From positions 50,419,358-50,483,357 of the forward strand of contig NC_030683.2 in assembly GCF_000004195.4 (NCBI RefSeq): DNA of 64,000 nucleotides, given 5' to 3'. Source of the DNA: Xenopus tropicalis (lineage: Eukaryota; Chordata; Amphibia; Anura; Pipidae). The notes below the pieces were generated by a model, which saw only the letters and a list, made by a program, of their open reading frames with translations, did not search any database and was not told the DNA's origin. Shown piece after piece: positions 1 to 11,164 of the stretch (positions within the stretch are counted from its first letter, which is position 1; each line of letters begins with the position of its first letter). A program made the position numbers and the translations under genes.

Positions 1-1964
1 ACATATTAGTGTATTCCCTTCATGGCGTATAAGTATTATTTGAATGCCACGATTTGTAACTGTTTATATGCCCCATGGTGTATTACCATTTGTTTAGCAT
101 TGACATTCTTACATGTCACACTTGAATCTGTCAATATGTCCATTTATCAATTGCACAACTTGTACTGTATGATATGTTGCTGTTAGTTTGAAGAAAATGT
201 TAAGAAGGAAATATAGATTTATCCAGAAACTACAGTCTTTAACCTCCTTATCTACTTTATATTGAAGGTATTTGATGTGTAGTTTATCACTCACACATTC
301 AAAAACATGCATGGGACAGTATGTATAAGTCAACATAACAGACAGGTCATGTCAAACGAAAGTCTGTTTTAATGATAATGTAATTGGACAGAGATACTGC
401 ATTACAATGTATTATGTTATCTGGAGTATCCAGCAGATAAAATCAAATGATTCCATAAGGACTGCATACTTTTTGTACATAATTTTATAAATTATACTTA
501 TACTTAACAAATACAAAAAGTAAAGTTTTCCACCATGGTTTCTACAGGAAGAAATCCCATAACATTATAATTACAATCCACAAAAGCATTTATTTTTATA
601 TCTTATTTCTACATCTAGATTTAAAATCTAGATTTATAGTAAATCATTTTATATTAGCCTATGTTAGAAAGCAGCTACAATTATTATTTAATAATGAAAA
701 GTTTCCTTTAAATAATTAAAGCAAATTGTAATCCAATTTAGTGATTTTTTTCTAGTGCTGAATACCCAAGTTTTAAAGTGGGAATGCAACTTACAATAAA
801 CAGAGAAGGGATAGCAGCTCAAAAAATAGAAACTTTCATTGCATTTTTAAAAAGACCCTCCCACTTGACGAAGGCAAGGGGGTGAGAAGGAGAGAGCAGC
901 AAAGTTAAGATAGTAGGGAAATAGAAATGAGAAGGAGAGAGAACAGCAGCATATAGGAAAATGGGGGAGAGAAAAGAGAATAATAAAGAAGGTAGAATTA
1001 AAAAAAACACAGAAAGTAGTTGCAAAATACAACAATTATAGAATGTCCTGTAATCATCAGTGACCAACAGCATTAATGTGGGACTGTGAGAGATGCAAGG
1101 AGCTGTAATTCAGATTTATGACCGTGAGCACTCTGGACATTTGCACTTTATTCTGCCACATGCTCTTAAACATTAAACATTAGGCTGCATCCATTTGGCA
1201 GCCTTGTGTGTGTTCTAAAGCATTAAACATAACGCTGGCACTGAATTTATATTGCTAAATATACTAGGGACTTGACATTATGGTTGACATTGCTACAGTA
1301 AATTCTATAACATTTGGGGTAAAGATTCTGCAAAATGGGGAGAGCAGACTATCCATGGGCAGAACAGAGCTTCATACTGGACAGGGTAAAATTGAGTACT
1401 CTGGGGTGAGCTTCATCATGAACAGTGTCTCTCTTTTTTTATATTCTGGAACCAAAATCAAAGGCACCATAGGTAGAATATTTATGGTTCTGCACTGCAT
1501 GCAGCTATTTTCTACCTGTGCCCCCATATGTCAGTTTGTAAATCTGGTAATTTTATTTGAAACTAAAGGTTGGAGAGAAAAATGGTAGAGAAGCAATAAA
1601 TAAGAAGACCAGTTCCAAAGTTTTAATTATTTATATATCTTTATGTGTGCAAGTACAAAAATGACATTTTCAGACCAAATATTAACTAAGAAGTTCAGCA
1701 ATTCAACATGGATTCCTTTGTTGCACTTGCTAAAAACAAGCACTTAATAAGAATCACATTATGATGGAAGTACACATACACTTCAAAATCAATATCAATA
1801 ACTGCCATGCAATGATATGCAGCTCTACCAGGAATCTGTAATGACTACAAATTCCCTTGCTAACACAAGTGTCAGACACTGAAGTGAAAATCAATCATTT
1901 TTCACCACCTAATAAAGTATTTTTGTGTTTATCATGGAAATTAAAATCCTGTGTGTCATGTGTT
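1..1964. other. AT-rich non-coding DNA, no gene recognised
   Basis: The stretch is AT-rich with short A and T runs. The open frames are short (102 codons at most) and show no protein family I recognise, and no terminal inverted repeats are obvious. A purine-rich patch (860-1015) accounts for the pyrimidine-strand open frames on the minus strand. It is best read as intergenic or intronic sequence. Confidence 0.5.
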
Positions 1965-2243
1965 TAAGGGTACAGCCACACTAGACTGCGCAGGCAGAAA
2001 AACAGCCCCTCAACTCAAACCCTCTCTTTCTTGTATCTGCATCCAGAGGCACTATGTTGGCATAGGTGCAGACACACAAAACAGAAAAATCAAGCCTGCC
2101 TGATCGACATCTGTTCCATTTTTGGCCAAAAATCGTTTGGGGAGGCCAGTCGGAGGGCCCCATTTATGGGCAGATAAGCTGCCAAATTGGTCTGAAGGAC
2201 CTAAATCAGCAGTTTATATCTGCCCGTATATGGTCACCTTTAC
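1965..2243 (-). mobile_element. MITE, TAAAGGTGGCCATACACG family, minus orientation
   Basis: Read on the minus strand, the unit begins with TAAAGGTGACCATATACGGG near 2243 and continues with wording shared with the copy at 60867 (a segment close to TTTAGGTCCTTCAGAC and then GGCAGCTTAT). The left end has TTAAGGGTACAGCCACAC. Shared sequence among scattered copies in one window, with related ends, supports a short non-autonomous DNA transposon. No ORF of significance is present. Superfamily is uncertain. Confidence 0.6.
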
Positions 2244-2287
2244 AGTCACACTGTCAGAGGTAGAGTTAAATAAGAGGACAATGCTTT

Positions 2288-2373
2288 GCTGCCCCCCCCG
2301 TGCTGTCAGTGAGCTGCAGACTTTGAAAGGGAGGGCAGGAGCTCCTGTGCAGCTCACTGACAGCAGGGGGGGC
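2288..2373. repeat. Imperfect inverted repeat, C-rich and G-rich arms
   Basis: Arms at 2288-2318 and 2348-2373 are complementary across a core reading GCTGTCAGTGAGCTGCA against TGCAGCTCACTGACAGC, with C-run and G-run extensions, around a loop of about 29 bp. It would fold into a strong hairpin. It is probably the centre of a larger fold-back repeat; outer boundaries are not clear. Confidence 0.6.
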
Positions 2374-2499
2374 TAGATAATCAAGTACACCACAGCCAGA
2401 CCCCCCTACCACCCAAAAATCCACCAGGCCTGGGACTGTCCTCCTTTCTAATGGAGGCCCTGGGAGCGGAATTGGGCAGGGGCCTTTGGGCACTTGCTT

Positions 2500-2616
2500 C
2501 AGTGGCGTAACTATAGAGGACGCAGACACCATGGTAGTAGAAATCCCCCCTGGGTTACTGTGGATGCTGTGCCCCTCATATTTTAACAGGGGGCCCAGTT
2601 TATGATAGTTACGCTG
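2500..2616. mobile_element. Short hAT-like MITE
   Basis: The 117-bp unit begins CAGTGGCGTAACTAT and ends ATAGTTACGCTG, so it has inverted ends of about 12 bp with the CAG...CTG termini common in hAT elements. A clean 8-bp target duplication is not visible in the flanks. It has no coding capacity. Confidence 0.5.
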
Positions 2617-3089
2617 CTTCTTGCACTTCCATGTTGGTGCTGGGAGCCCTGGATCTTACTGCAATAAAAATAACATGCCAATTGTGTTTTAATGGTGTGT
2701 GCTTAAAGTGACACAAACCCATTCTAAAAATTTTAGGCGTAACCCGACTTACAAATACACACAAGTGCAAGTACATTAAATCTTGATGCATTGGGCACAA
2801 CTGTGGCTGGGACAACTTTCCATGTGACTGTGTGTGATTATGCTGGAATTCTGTGGAAAAAGGGCTGCATTGGGGGTCAAAGCATGCCGATTTGGGTTGA
2901 AAATTGGCACTTTGAACACTATGTTAATAAATCACCCTTATTATATTTCTTGAACTTTTATCTACATTTCCATCAAGGGGCCTCTCAGATGCCAAGTGCC
3001 AAGTCAAAAGTTTGTTCACTGTGAACACATTTTACTCTAAACGCGAGTGTACAGTCTTTATAACTTTGACAGTAATTGTTCATACATAC
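2617..3089. other. Non-coding spacer, nothing recognised
   Basis: No convincing ORF, terminal repeat or RNA gene is seen. Open frames here are under 80 codons and have no recognisable composition or motif. Confidence 0.4.
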
Positions 3090-3431
3090 TAAAGGTGGCC
3101 ACACACGTGGCGATTTTAGATCTTTCATGCGACCATCGGTCGCACGAAAGATCGTACAATCTGCCACTAACCGTTCAGGACTGAAATATGGCAGATAAGG
3201 AGGTAGAAACAATAGGATTTCTACCTTCTTCTGCCGATTCAGCCCTGAAGACAGATTTTGCTCAGGCGCCTTCTTGGCACCCGATCAAAATCTTTAAACC
3301 GGCCCGATCGGTGACCGATATCAGCAGCATCCTGCAATATCGGTTGACTCACCGACTTTCCATACACGCAGCGAATATCGTACGAAACGAGGTTTCGTAC
3401 GATATTATCGGTGTGTGTATGGCCAGCTTAA
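3090..3431. mobile_element. MITE, AAAGGTGGCCACACACG family, with internal hairpins
   Basis: The left end reads TAAAGGTGGCCACACACG. The right end read on the minus strand is TTAAGCTGGCCATACACACC, giving imperfect inverted termini. Two internal palindromes are visible: one around 3118-3154 centred on the words CGACCATCGGTCG, and one around 3374-3407 with arms ATATCGTACGAAAC and GTTTCGTACGATAT. Related ends occur at 25282 and 60867. No coding capacity. Confidence 0.65.
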
Positions 3432-3433
3432 GA

Positions 3434-3434
<1 letters not shown>

Positions 3435-3471
<37 letters not shown>
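3435..3471. repeat. (TA)n microsatellite
   Basis: About 18 uninterrupted TA units directly abut the right end of the neighbouring MITE. It probably grew from the TA-rich junction. The YIYIYI open frames on both strands come from it and are not genes. Confidence 0.95.
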
Positions 3472-3474
<3 letters not shown>

Positions 3475-5105
3475 AGCCCAGTCCAAAATATGCCTTTGCA
3501 TAATGCATATCCTGCAAAATATACAAAAAAAAATTCTTCCAATCCCTTTTGCTTTTATGGCTATTTTTGTAAACATTGTTATGTTTGCTATGTTTTAGTG
3601 CGTGCAGACTCACACAAGTGCATTACATGTCAGCATATTTGCCCATAGTAGATGTCTCTGTTTATGTTTGGCTCTAATGGTATTTAAGCAACTAAAATGT
3701 AAGGAATGTTCAGCACTATAAAGAAATTAAATGGCTGTGCTCACCTATATTGGGATGTATGGGAAAAGCAATGATATAAATAGACAGTCAAGTAATAACA
3801 GCACTTTACTGCTAGCAGCATCTGTGACCAAAAAAGCAGAAAAAAATCCAACTTGAAAGCACACAATAGATATAAATAGAAATTTAGAAGACTTCATAGC
3901 ATAATAGAAATCACATTTTTCAGTTTTCTGATAGGCCATTGAAGATTGTTAAAAGCTCAGGGAGAAGATTTATCATGAATGTTTCACCTTTATTGTATCT
4001 AAGGGAAAGAAATTGTTTAAAGCCATTGATTTCAGTCTCTAACCTCAGAAAGTGGCACATAATTTAATAGAAAAGTACCCTTGCCAGTGTGTTTTGCAGA
4101 TAAGAGCACTGGGCACAATGCAATCTTGTCTCTTGCCCCAGGGATTGCTTGTGTCTGTACTGGCTGGTATGCTTGCACAGTAGAGAAAATTTGGAACTTA
4201 GAAAATAAAAGCCAAACTTTCACTCTGCTTTGTTTGCACACCGAATAGGGCAGCTGCAAGGGATCCTTGGAAAAAGACAAGATGGTCCTGCGGTGCTCTG
4301 TAGTACTGCAGTCCAATATGTTTTTAGCAAAGAAGTGTGTTGGCCCATAGTCTGAGGTTGGCAAAAATAATCTCTGGGTGGGAGTGCCTATTTAGTCGGC
4401 ACTCCCCAGTGATTTTGTAGAGAAATTATCTATAGATACAGGCACTACTACTGCTTGTGCTAGGTTACAGCCTGCTTGGATTTCCTATCATCGAGACACT
4501 GCAGATCCAGGACTGGCAACAGGTCTGCTGAAATTCTCTCATGGTTAGTGATGCAGCTCCTGCTGGTAGCAGAGTTTGGGTCCATTCTCTCTGTAAGTAG
4601 AGGCAGTCTAATACTCATTCAAGTCTTCAGCAAGGAACGGCAGAGCATAGTAGCGACCTCTTATGGAATTATGGCTTTAGAATATTGCCTTGAGTTAGGC
4701 TGGCAAGGTTCTATTTATTTGATAAAATGTGAATATATGCTGTGGCCATTTTCTCCACCTCTGTCCCCAGGTGTTTCATTAAGGTATGTAACAAGGGGGT
4801 TCAGGGGGGTGCCTCAAGGCGAAGGGTCAATTGAGGAGTCCCCTTGTCATGATTTTCCCAATTTGGCCAAGCATATTAGGGTGAAACATGGGAATTTGTG
4901 TGGATCTAAGGGACTTTGTTTCTGTATTTTGCCTATTGCTTTAATGCTGTTTCATACACAGTGATTCCAAACCCAAATGTGAATGTAACTGGAAATTGTT
5001 AGTAACATCAAAATCACTTCAGCCTTATATTTTCTGGATGTGAATTATCTACAAACTACACAATTGATCCATTGCTTTTTTATGCCATGTGAGAGTTAAA
5101 TACCT
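3472..5105. other. Non-coding DNA, one chance ORF, no gene recognised
   Basis: The longest open frame (4476-4964, plus strand, 162 codons, non-ATG start) has no recognisable domain and no neighbour. A small palindrome, GAGTGCC and GGCACTC, flanks a TATTTAG core near 4382-4404. That could be a decayed LTR or other promoter, but nothing else supports it. Confidence 0.4.
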
Positions 5106-5870
5106 TAGGGCTGATTCACTAAAGTGCGTTAATTGTTATTGCACGCTTTTTTGCGTTAAAATAGACACAAAAATTAATGCGCGATTCACTACAGTATTAC
5201 CACGTGCGCTAAGTCGCATATCGCATGCGTTAATTTGCGCACAAACACATGCGCCGAAATAACACTAATGCATGATTCACAAACACTTAGATGCACTAAA
5301 TATCGCATTAGTCTATGTGAAAATTAACATCTACTTGGGGCAGGCGGTAATTATAGAAAAGTTTCAGTTCATGAGCTTTTGGCAACACAATATGGACTTT
5401 GCACTGTGATTTATTCAAGTCTGTGTTGGCCCTAGAGTGATGCAGCCTCCAGTTTGCAGGGAAATGGTCATTTTCAGTACAGTAATTTTCCGCAAGTATT
5501 GGCACGTATGGCTAACATGGCGTGCATTTTTTCGCACGACTATTTATATGCGGCTACTATTTATATGCAGTGACTATTTATATGCTACTATTTATATGTG
5601 GCTACTATTTATATGCGGCTACTATTTTTATGTGGCGACTATTTATACGTGGTGACTATTTATACGCGGCGACTATTTATACGCGGGGCGTTGATTAGAG
5701 CATGTACCGTCAAATACCGCACTAAAATAACGCATGCAGTATCGAGCGTAAATTAACGCAAGCATGCTTTTAGTGAATCGTGCCTTAAGTCACGGAAAAT
5801 TAGATGCGCTAAAAATTTTACCGCATGCTATAAATAGCGCACGTTTTAACGCACTTTAGTGAATCGCCCC
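5106..5870. mobile_element. Fold-back MITE with GATTCACTAAAGTGCGTTAA ends
   Basis: The ends are GATTCACTAAAGTGCGTTAA on the left and its inverse TTAACGCACTTTAGTGAATC on the right, preceded by GGGCT and followed by GCCCC. This is a long, near-perfect terminal inverted repeat. A TTA abuts the left end and another lies 3 bases beyond the right end, so a PIF/Harbinger-type TTA duplication is possible but unproven. The interior is rich in GCGC and GCATGC words and holds a 17-bp minisatellite. No coding capacity. Confidence 0.75.
5538..5690. repeat. 17-bp minisatellite, nine units
   Basis: Nine tandem copies of a unit close to GACTATTTATATGCGGC, with variants TACT/GACT at the start and TATG/TACG in the middle; the third unit is 3 bp short. 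The right-hand units share TACG, so the array seems to have grown in blocks. It lies wholly inside the fold-back MITE. Confidence 0.9.
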
Positions 5871-7020
5871 TCTTATCTTGCCATGACCTCAGAATGCTGT
5901 AGCTGCTTGCAAATATGCCACTTTTTGTCTATAGTGTGTTCAGCATCAAATGATTTCAAGACTCTGCATGCTGGTCATGTTATCAGCATATTATAAATCT
6001 GATACTTTTTTTTTCTTTATAGAATGCATTGTGCTTTAGTCTTTATGGATTTGGTATAAAAATCTGTTAAGATATTTACCTTCTCCTATGGAAGAGATTT
6101 TAAAATGTGCAGAGTGGAGTAGATGAGTTTGTGTATGTATAACAGTAGGACTGAAGAAGTGCTTGGTAAAGTATCATTAACTTGTCTATAGCTTCCTCTG
6201 CTGCCTTTGGTCAAAAAATTTCTCTTCCTGTGAGAAAAAGATTTTCTGTGTAATCAGCAGAAACTATTAGAAAAAAGGTTTATACATAGAAAGCTCTGAC
6301 ATATTTCCTAAATACTGGCCTTGAAGCATTTCATGCATGGCAACTCGTCAATGGAGGGAACATTTTCTTACAGTAGCTACTTGAGATTGGTTTATTGCAC
6401 TCAGACAACTCTGACTTAATGTGTTCAACATGGTAAAGTGTAAGAGTGCTGTTTTGTGATAATAGGGATTAGTTTGAACTGAAAGAAGAAAAAATGAGAA
6501 TAGTGATCTCTCTGACACTAATGAAGACCTACAGTAACTGTAATATAGCCCAGTATACACAGAAAAGTAGAAGATGTAGACTTCAGCTGCTGGCAAGTGA
6601 CAAACCAGAGCATTAAGATTTAGAAAAACAACTGAACCAGCAGTTCAGCTGAAATGAACATTTTGTATAGAAAAAAATAGAATCAAACTGCAGTTAATAA
6701 TAGCGGTAGTTTTAAATTCAATGACACGCATTTCAAGAAGCATGTGTATTTAATCTTTACCATGTTAGTCATTAAGCTGATCAGTGTCAGGCTGGGGTAT
6801 CTGATGCCCACTAGGTATCCAAATCAAGGGCCCTCTACCCAGCCACTTCCGCGTTACACATTCCCGCCTTCGCCCCTTTTCCGACACACTGCTCTGCATT
6901 GCACAACTACTTACACTCCTAGTATCTGCTAAGAAAAGGCCATTCTGTAGCATACTAAAAGTTAACCTGAATGTGAATCATCTGTTTAATTATAGCTTAG
7001 TTACCATCAAGTACAAGGAT
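5871..7020. other. AT-rich non-coding DNA, no gene recognised
   Basis: Only short open frames (82 codons or fewer) are present and none shows a domain. No tandem or inverted structure is evident. Confidence 0.4.
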
Positions 7021-7160
7021 CTGTTTTATTATTACAGAGAAAAAGGAGATCATTTTTAAAAATTAGAATTTATTCTTTATTATAGAGTATATGGGAGATG
7101 GCCTTCCCATAATTCACAACATTTTTGAACATTTTCTTCTGGATAACGAATCCCATACCT
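7021..7160. mobile_element. Partial MITE of the TA-CAGGTATGGGACC family
   Basis: The right part of the family seen complete at 42637 and 51675 is recognisable: a phrase close to CTGTTTTATTATTACAGAG, then GGGAGATGGCCTTCC, then an end reading GGATAACGAATCCCATACCT. The left half is missing or unrecognisable. No coding capacity. Confidence 0.6.
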
Positions 7161-7497
7161 CTAGTTGGTTCCAATTCCTGACATTGTCTTATTCTTTAAT
7201 CAACAGCCCCACTAGCACACTAGAAGAGTGAGCCTATACTCTAGAAGGCTACCATGCCAGAGACTAGTGGTTGCTGTAGCCCAAGTAGAAAGTAACTTGG
7301 GGATCAATTCAGGATAACAGCAATCAGGTTCGTGATTGCTGCAGACAGGAACTCAACAACTTGATTATGTACTGTAACATACAAATGATGTCTCTCCTGC
7401 CTTCAGGCTGCAATAGAACAACATGGAAGTTCCTACAGGACTGCGGGAAATCTTTTAGGTTGAATACACAAGGAGCTACTAGTAGCAGCTTCTTGTC

Positions 7498-7586
7498 ATA
7501 GCTACAAAAATAGACAATGCTGATCATTTACTGCTAATTCTCCTTACTGTATATGTGTTTTAGCAGAGGCAGTTCTTAGTATTCTA
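7498..7586. mobile_element. Left part of an older repeat split by a LINE
   Basis: The phrase ATAGACAATGCTGATCATTT followed by a TGTGTTTTA-CAGAGGCA segment matches 55677-55745 closely. Its continuation resumes at 8890 beyond the LINE, so the LINE inserted into it. Confidence 0.6.
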
Positions 7587-8889
7587 TAGTTACATAGTTA
7601 CATATGGTTGAAAAAAGACCAGAGTACATCAAGTTCAACCCTTCCAAGTAAACCCAGCACACACAATCTATACTTACCAATCTATACACTCACATACATA
7701 AACTATATATACAACCACTAATACTAACTGTAGATATTAGTATCACAATAGCCTTGGATACTATGCTTCATACTCATCCAGGCCCCTCTTAAAGGCATTA
7801 ACAGAATCTGCCATTACCACATCATTAGAAAGGGCATTCCCCAACCTCACTGCCCTCACCGTGAAAAACCGCTACTTCAAATGGAAGCTCTGTTCCTCTA
7901 ATCTAAAAGGGTGGTCTATGGCGCGTTGATCATTTTTATGGGAAAAAATAATACCCCCTATCTGCCTATAATCCCCTCTAATGTATTTGTACAGAGTATT
8001 CATGTCCCCTCGCAAGCACCTCTTTTCCAGAGAAAACAACCCCAGCCTCGACAGTCTAACCTCATAGCTTAAATCTTCTATCCCCTTTACCAGTTCAGTT
8101 GCACATCTCTGCACTCTCTCCAGCTCATTAATATCCTTCTTAAGAACTGGAGCCCAAAACTGCACCGCATACTCAAGGTGAGGCCTTACCAGGGACCTAT
8201 AAAGAGGCAAAATTATGTTTGCATCCCTTGAGTCAATGTACTTTTTTATACAAGATAGCACTTTATTTGCTTTAGTAGCCAAAGAATGACACTGCCTGGA
8301 ATTAGACAACTTGTTATCTACAAAAACCCCTAGATCCTTCTCCATTAATGACCCCCCGACAAACTACCATTCACTAGTTCACATTTATATCATTTCTACC
8401 AAAGTGCATAACTTTGCACTTGTCAACATTGAACCTCATTTCCCAGTTTGCTGCCCAGTTTTCCAATTTTGTTAAATCGCTCTGCAAAGCGGCAGCATCC
8501 TGCATGGAACTTATAGTTTTGCACAATTTAGTGTCATCAGCAAAAATAGAAACAGTACTGTCTATGCCCTCCTCCAGGTCATTACCAAGGACTGATCCCT
8601 GTGGTACTCCACTCCACTAACCACACTGGTCCAATTAGAAAATGTTCCATTTACCACCACTCTTTGTAATCTATCCTTCAGCCAGTTCTCTATCCAATTA
8701 CAGATATAATGCTCTAGGCCAATATTCCTCAATTTGATTATTAACCTTCTGTGAGGTACTATATCAAATGCTTTAGCAAAGTCCAAGTAGATGACATCAA
8801 CTGCCATTCCAGCATCGAGGTTCCTGCATCGAGGGCCGGTCTTAACAACTGCGGGGCCCAGCCTGCTCACCTCCTCATAAAAGGCAACT
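7587..8889 (-). mobile_element. CR1-like LINE, 5'-truncated, minus strand
   Basis: A non-LTR retrotransposon fragment of about 1.3 kb. Its 3' end carries the ATGTAACTATGTAACTA-like tail followed, reading back into the element, by a conserved phrase around GGAAGGGTTGAAC. The same tail ends the plus-strand copy near 47475. It encodes the second half of a reverse transcriptase and the C-terminal region, described in the overlapping pseudogene entry. 5' truncation is typical of LINE insertion. The clade call (CR1, possibly L2) rests on remembered protein wording and the short tail. Confidence 0.85.
7869..8889 (-). pseudogene. CR1-like reverse transcriptase, C-terminal half, broken
   Basis: Reading on the minus strand from 8889, the first block contains the RT motif FAKAFDIVPHRR and then LRNIGLEHYICNWIENWL. 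The frame then breaks near 8600-8620: the GVPQGS motif is disturbed by a short duplication of GGAGT, and about 25 bp that would encode GPLLF are missing. Beyond this, near 8535-8550, the catalytic FADD motif is present. A final open block (7872-8345) covers the LINE C-terminus, with LVRPHLEYAVQFW, LERVQRCATELVKG and LFSLEKRCLRGDM. An extra segment of about 40 bp near 8827-8865, flanked by CAGG words, interrupts the region that reads GGTGAGCAGGAAC in the plus-strand copy. It is a dead retrotransposon gene. Confidence 0.85.
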
Positions 8890-8943
8890 ATTTGCTGGTG
8901 TTTAGTAGCTGTGCTACTTAGTAGCTCCATGTGTCTTCACCCT
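8890..8943. mobile_element. Right part of the older repeat split by the LINE
   Basis: The segment reads TTTAGTAGCTGTGCTACTTA and then TAGCTCCATGTGTCTT, matching 55746-55797. Together with 7498-7586 it frames the LINE insertion. Confidence 0.55.
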
Positions 8944-9177
8944 TAGGGTAGTGGCACACGGGGAGATTAGTCGCCTGCAATAAATCTTCGCTTTTGCCAG
9001 TAACTAATGTCCCCGATATACCATCCCACCGGCATAAAGGTAAATCGCTGGTAGTATGGCATACATGTCGCTTTAGTCACCCACATCCTTGGCTACCCCA
9101 GGCGACTAATGTCCCTGAAATGCTGTAGCTGAGATTAACCACAGGTGACTAACCTCTCTGTGGGCCATGGCCCTAAA
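8944..9177. mobile_element. MITE, GGCACACGGGGAGATTAGTC family
   Basis: The left end reads TAGGGTAGTGGCACACGGGG and continues AGATTAGTCGCC. The interior has CCATCCCACCGGC, as in the copy at 44582. The right end, GTGGGCCATGGCCCTAAA, is diverged. It is more decayed than the 44582 copy and has no coding capacity. Confidence 0.7.
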
Positions 9178-9201
9178 GGCTGCACATTACATCCTGCCCC
9201 A

Positions 9202-9425
9202 TAGTGATGTGCACCCGGCCCTAAAACTCCCTCTCCTAATCCGCACCTGACCATCTCTGACATCATGCTCCTGTAGGAGGAAGTGGGGCGCAGTTAGGTC
9301 ACGGGCGGGAAGGGTGACAGGAAGAGCTCAGCCTGAACCCGCCTTTGACCTGAGGAACTTATGTGCGTGTCAGCCCGAACCCGCCTGACCTGCCCACAGG
9401 TTTCAGGCCATCCCGGACATCACTA
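9202..9425. mobile_element. MITE with TAGTGATGTGC ends
   Basis: The left end is TAGTGATGTGCACCCGG and the right end is CCCGGACATCACTA, so the termini are inverted over about 14 bp with one or two mismatches. The body is rich in CCCGAACCCGCC words. The outer TA on each side suggests a TA target site. The terminal word resembles that of the element at 19092. Confidence 0.6.
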
Positions 9426-10930
9426 CTGCCCCACCCTTTGTAAATTTGCCCTAAAAACTATATAACTAAATGGAATATAATTTATTTTTGTATTTTTCAA
9501 AAAGTGCTGAGGATCTTCTTTTACAATGAAATGCCTCATACTGCAGCAGCAGCTGTTACCTAAAAATAAAGCTACACTCAACATACTAAAGATAACTTTT
9601 TCATAAATATGCCAACATCTCTAAGGGTATTGTTATAAAAAAATATATAGTGGAATTTCCTAAAAAAGCATACAACCCTTATTATAGCAACTTGTACAGG
9701 AAGAGCACCAAATTTGCAGCTGACTTTTATATCAACTGAAATGGATAATGCTGATTCTGAGATTTAATTTGGGTCCCCTGAAAATAAGGTTAAAAAATCC
9801 TGGTATACACAATAGCAAGCAAGATTAGCTAGATAAAATTAGATTCTGTAAAACACTTTGACAGGAACAATTCTATTTTATAGTTGTTACTATATCTATG
9901 ATTCCTAACATGATGTAAAAATCTATGGACTCTAGAGGGTGTCATTTATGACCACAAGCGCAGTTGCACTCTTACAATTTTCCCCATAGTCATTTGCAAG
10001 TTAAACCACATTTATAAAAGGTGCTTGTGTCAAAATGCTCTCTTTGCAATTCCATATAGTTGCATTTGGCACAGTTTATTTCTTCCTGCCTCCCATTCCG
10101 AATCAATCACAGTTGTGCCTACTGATGCAGGGGAACTTTGGAGCTATTACCACCAGGTGCTAGCACCAGGATTCCCTTTGAACCCTGCATGCAGCGAACA
10201 CCAGAAATGATGCCAAATAGACCTCATCCAATTGTGTCCGATTTGCAACAAAGTGCTGGCACAGTTATATTAATTTTGGCAACTGTGGGAATTTGGTAAA
10301 AAATGCTGCACAGTCGTAATTGAAACCTTAGGATCAAAATCATAGCTAACTCAGAATCTATCTTAACTAAGCTTTCCAACTCTGGAGTGGCTGCAAATCC
10401 TATAAACCCTGAAGGTTGCAATACAGCAAAACATTTGGCACGTATAATTACACTACAATAACGGGTAGCAAAAATGGATTTTGGGTAAATAAAATGGCCA
10501 ATAGCACCTTTCCATTGCACTTTGCGCTCATTTAGTAAATGAGTTCTGTGTTACAACAATAACATACAACATAACAAACAGAACCCCCACAAAGGTATTG
10601 TGTGTTGTAAAATACGTGGGCGGTCGTGTCTGCTGTTAGAAGTTGGGTCCTGTCACAATGGCGTCGCAGGACCAACTTGGCAGTCCCCTTGGCTCGTTGC
10701 TGAGGTGGTTGGGGGCACATCTGACTTTCTGCACCCCCAGCAAAAGCTGTCAGTGCAGAGAGAAAGCCTTCTTCTGCACAAATGTAGTGCCTACGTTCTT
10801 GGCAGGTAAAGGGTTTAAAAGGGGCATAGAGTTGCAAGAGAAGAGGGTCATACTTCAACTTTACAGATTGCTGTTAGACTAGACTATGCCATGCAGTTGT
10901 GGACTATGCCATGCAGTTTATATAGACAGA
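9426..10930. other. Non-coding DNA, no gene recognised
   Basis: Open frames reach about 108 codons (10532-10858, minus) but show no domain or family I know. A small local duplication around ACTATGCCATGCAGTT occurs near 10882-10918. Confidence 0.4.
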
Positions 10931-10938
10931 TATATGGC

Positions 10939-11156
10939 CAGGCCCGGATTTGTGGCGAGGCCACAAAGGCCCGAGCTTAGGGTGGCAGAAGTTTGTCTCC
11001 CATACGGCGCAGTTGGGACCTCTCCCCACTGCTCTGTATGGGAGTTTAAAGGTTTGCGCATGCGCGTTCGTGGCTGGCACGCGCGGGGGGGGGGATCGCG
11101 CGTACGCGACCAACGGGGGGGGGCCTCGGGGCACCCAGAACACAAATCCAGCCCTG
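10939..11156. mobile_element. hAT MITE, 218 bp, with perfect 8-bp target duplication
   Basis: The left end is CAGGCCCGGATTTGTG and the right end is CACAAATCCAGCCCTG (13 of 16 positions inverted-complementary). The 8 bases TATATGGC stand immediately outside both ends (10931-10938 and 11157-11164), the duplication size expected of hAT transposition. The interior is CpG-rich with long G runs near 11084-11120. It has no coding capacity; overlapping open frames in several registers are compositional. Confidence 0.92.
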
Positions 11157-11164
11157 TATATGGC

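Noticed and set aside
3188..3598. 136-codon open frame across a MITE and the TA tract
   Set aside because: It runs through a MITE and a microsatellite (YIYIYI), so it is not a gene.
4476..4964. 162-codon open frame on the plus strand
   Set aside because: It starts at a non-ATG codon, has no recognisable domain, lies in non-coding surroundings, and has no supporting codon pattern that I can see.
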